Shown here: piece after piece, positions 62,822 to 64,000 of the stretch
How positions within the stretch are numbered: the first letter of the stretch is position 1
How the letters are laid out: each line of letters opens with the position of its first letter
Source of the DNA: Clostridia bacterium
Lineage (GTDB): Bacteria > Bacillota > Clostridia > Oscillospirales > Acutalibacteraceae
Direction of reading: 5' to 3'
NCBI GenBank assembly: GCA_017531385.1
Contig: JAFXLD010000099.1
Coordinates: forward strand, 39,395-103,394
DNA: 64,000 bases
Made by a program: the position numbers and the translations under genes
Notes under the pieces: model-generated
The model's database searches: none
What the model was told of the DNA's origin: nothing
Seen by the model: only the letters and a program-made list of their open reading frames with translations

Positions 62822-62849
62822 TTGGACACATTTAGTTTTATAATATAAT
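62822..62849 (+). promoter_or_regulatory. Promoter of the WYL regulator gene
   Basis: TTGGAC, 16 bases, TATAAT (62844-62849). Confidence 0.6.
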
Positions 62850-62875
62850 CACATAACAAAGAAAGTAGTGATTCT

Positions 62876-63868
62876 ATGCCGAAATCTTCAAATCAGAAAC
62901 TAAAACTGTTATATATTGCTGATTATCTCCGCAAACACACAGATGAAGAACACTGTGTTACAACCTCTGAAATAATAGATATGCTTGATGACGTTGGTAT
63001 CGAAGCTGAAAGAAAAAGTATCTATTCCGATATCGAAGCACTCAGATTCTACGGGATGGATATAAATATTTCAAAAGGCAGAAACGGCGGAATCTCACTG
63101 CTGTCAAAAGAATTTCAGGTGGCTGAACTCAAACTTCTTGTTGATGCTGTTCAGTCTTCAAGATTCATTACCAAAAAGAAGAGTTTTGACATCATAAAAA
63201 AACTCAGTGAACTTGTAAGCACCTATGAAAAAGAAGAATTACAACGAGAAGTATACATCATTAACAGAATCAAAAACGATAATGAGTCTATCTATTACAG
63301 CACTGATACGATACATAAAGCTATCCAGACAGACAGGATGATTTCTTTTAAGTATTTCAATCACGGTGCCGACAAGAAAAAAATTTATCATAACAAGGGA
63401 AACCCGATAAAAGTAAGTCCTTTCGGCTTGCAATACGACAGTGAGAAGTATTACCTGATAGCATTTGACGGATACGCTTCGAAAATAAAGCATTATCGTG
63501 TTGATAAAATGGAAACTGTTGAAATTATTGATGAATCTCGTGACGGTAAGGGATATTTCAGAAAATTTGACCTTGCAGAATATGCAAACGCAACAGTTAC
63601 CATGTTTTCAGGTGAAGTTGCTCCCGTAACACTGAAACTTCCCGAAAAATTTGCAGGTGCCGTAATTGATAAATTCGGAAAAAAATGCAGATTCATTCCA
63701 ACGGATGACGGAGAGTTTTCCGTTGTTGTAAATGTTACAATGACTCCAACACTTTACTCCTGGGTATTCACATTTGGCGGTGAAATAAAAATAACTGCCC
63801 CTGAAAAGGCAGTTAATGAATACAAAGCACAACTCAAAAGTGCAATGGAAGGCATGGAAAAACAATAA
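62876..63868 (+). CDS. WYL-domain transcriptional regulator (HTH-WYL)
   Basis: 330 residues. N-terminal HTH (about 1-75: LLYIADYLRKHTDEEH, TTSEIIDMLDDVGIEAERKSIYSDIEALR), then a WYL domain (about 145-240: TDRMISFKYFNHGADKK, VSPFGLQYDSEKYYLIAFD, HYRVDKMETVEII) and a WCX-type C-terminal wing. WYL proteins sense ligands or nucleic acids and regulate divergent or adjacent genes. It is divergent from the sugar cluster with 178 bp between, so it is its likely regulator. SD AAAGAAAG. Confidence 0.93.
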   Translation: MPKSSNQKLKLLYIADYLRKHTDEEHCVTTSEIIDMLDDVGIEAERKSIYSDIEALRFYGMDINISKGRNGGISLLSKEFQVAELKLLVDAVQSSRFITKKKSFDIIKKLSELVSTYEKEELQREVYIINRIKNDNESIYYSTDTIHKAIQTDRMISFKYFNHGADKKKIYHNKGNPIKVSPFGLQYDSEKYYLIAFDGYASKIKHYRVDKMETVEIIDESRDGKGYFRKFDLAEYANATVTMFSGEVAPVTLKLPEKFAGAVIDKFGKKCRFIPTDDGEFSVVVNVTMTPTLYSWVFTFGGEIKITAPEKAVNEYKAQLKSAMEGMEKQ

Positions 63869-63893
63869 TTTAGCTCAGCTAAATTATTGTTTC
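63861..63893 (+). terminator. Hairpin/terminator of the WYL gene
   Basis: 13-bp perfect stem AACAATAATTTAG / CTAAATTATTGTT with a 5-base loop; the stop codon is inside the left arm. AT-rich, with no long U-tract. Confidence 0.6.
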
Positions 63894-63911
63894 AATTCTC
63901 AATTCTCAATT
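63893..63911 (+). repeat. Short CAATTCT tandem repeat
   Basis: Two and a half copies of a 7-bp unit; probably slippage-derived. Confidence 0.6.
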
Positions 63912-63947
63912 TTAGATTTACAATATAAGTGCAACAGAAAAAAAATA

Positions 63948-63976
63948 ATGACTCATTTTAAGAAATCTTGTATAAT
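63948..63976 (+). promoter_or_regulatory. Promoter for a gene beyond the right edge
   Basis: ATGACT, 17 bases, TATAAT. Confidence 0.55.
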
Positions 63977-64000
63977 GGAGATTGAAGAAAGAAACCAAAA

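Noticed and set aside
1-64000. Prophage, insertion sequences, rRNA or tRNA genes
   Set aside because: No integrase, transposase, capsid or conserved RNA-gene sequence was seen on either strand.

Overview
The window is a 64 kb piece of an A+T-rich Gram-positive (Firmicutes) chromosome. The best fit is an anaerobic, gut- or rumen-type clostridium of the Ruminococcaceae/Oscillospiraceae kind. Reasons: the Clostridia-style ylxM-ffh-rpsP-khpA block; an indolepyruvate:ferredoxin oxidoreductase; a PduL-type phosphotransacylase; L-lactate and iron-containing alcohol dehydrogenases; GH51 and GH2 glycosidases; a dockerin-bearing surface protein; a tRNA-Val T-box; many lipoproteins with Gram-positive lipoboxes. 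There are no rRNA or tRNA genes, no CRISPR array, and no phage or transposase genes. It reads as stable chromosome with a few lineage-specific surface-protein patches.

Layout. 1-2.07 kb: 3'-truncated sugar nucleotidyltransferase fused to a degenerate phosphohexomutase domain. 2.2-9.6 kb: rnhA, then minus-strand translation/export genes (ylxM, ffh, rpsP, khpA), mutS2, galK and a VTT-domain membrane protein. 9.7-15.3 kb: a D-2-hydroxyacid dehydrogenase and gap (plus), a membrane-anchored PP2C-like pseudophosphatase with a proline-rich repeat tail, pncB, and a small XRE regulator. 15.3-22.2 kb: folC, valS behind a T-box, a hotdog thioesterase and recD2. 22.2-26.6 kb: ldh, a lone MreB-family gene, iorBA. 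26.8-32.0 kb: a patch of secreted or membrane proteins of unknown function (LRR lipoprotein, two TM-ectodomain-TM proteins, a TM-anchored protein) around a PurF homologue that lacks the glutaminase cysteine. 32.2-36.8 kb: a four-gene plus-strand run (DUF5696-like lipoprotein, metA, DUF4364-like, HAD phosphatase). 36.8-45.1 kb: GH51 arabinofuranosidase with a small Cys-rich protein, GtrA-like protein with Fe-alcohol dehydrogenase, a two-component system, nrdR, cca and two small lipoproteins. 45.3-49.7 kb: InlB-repeat/dockerin protein, pduL, an ECF sigma factor and its probable anti-sigma factor. 49.8-55.3 kb: tight obgE-mrnC-yitT-lepA-hemW operon. 55.3-63.9 kb: GPH-type sugar transporter, metallophosphoesterase, B12-binding radical SAM enzyme, family-2 glycosyltransferase and GH2 glycosidase, all minus strand, with a divergent WYL-type regulator.

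How it fits together. Plant or host glycans would be cut by the GH51 and GH2 enzymes. Galactose enters through galK, and glycolysis (gap) feeds lactate (ldh), ethanol or other alcohols (Fe-ADH) and acyl-phosphates (pduL). Amino-acid-derived 2-oxoacids are handled by IorAB. Three separate proteins keep a recognisable enzyme fold but have lost catalytic residues (mutase domain, PurF-like, PP2C-like). The best candidate for an undescribed system is the 55-63 kb transporter/phosphoesterase/radical-SAM/glycosyltransferase cluster. All family names are my reading of motifs in the sequence; no database search was run.
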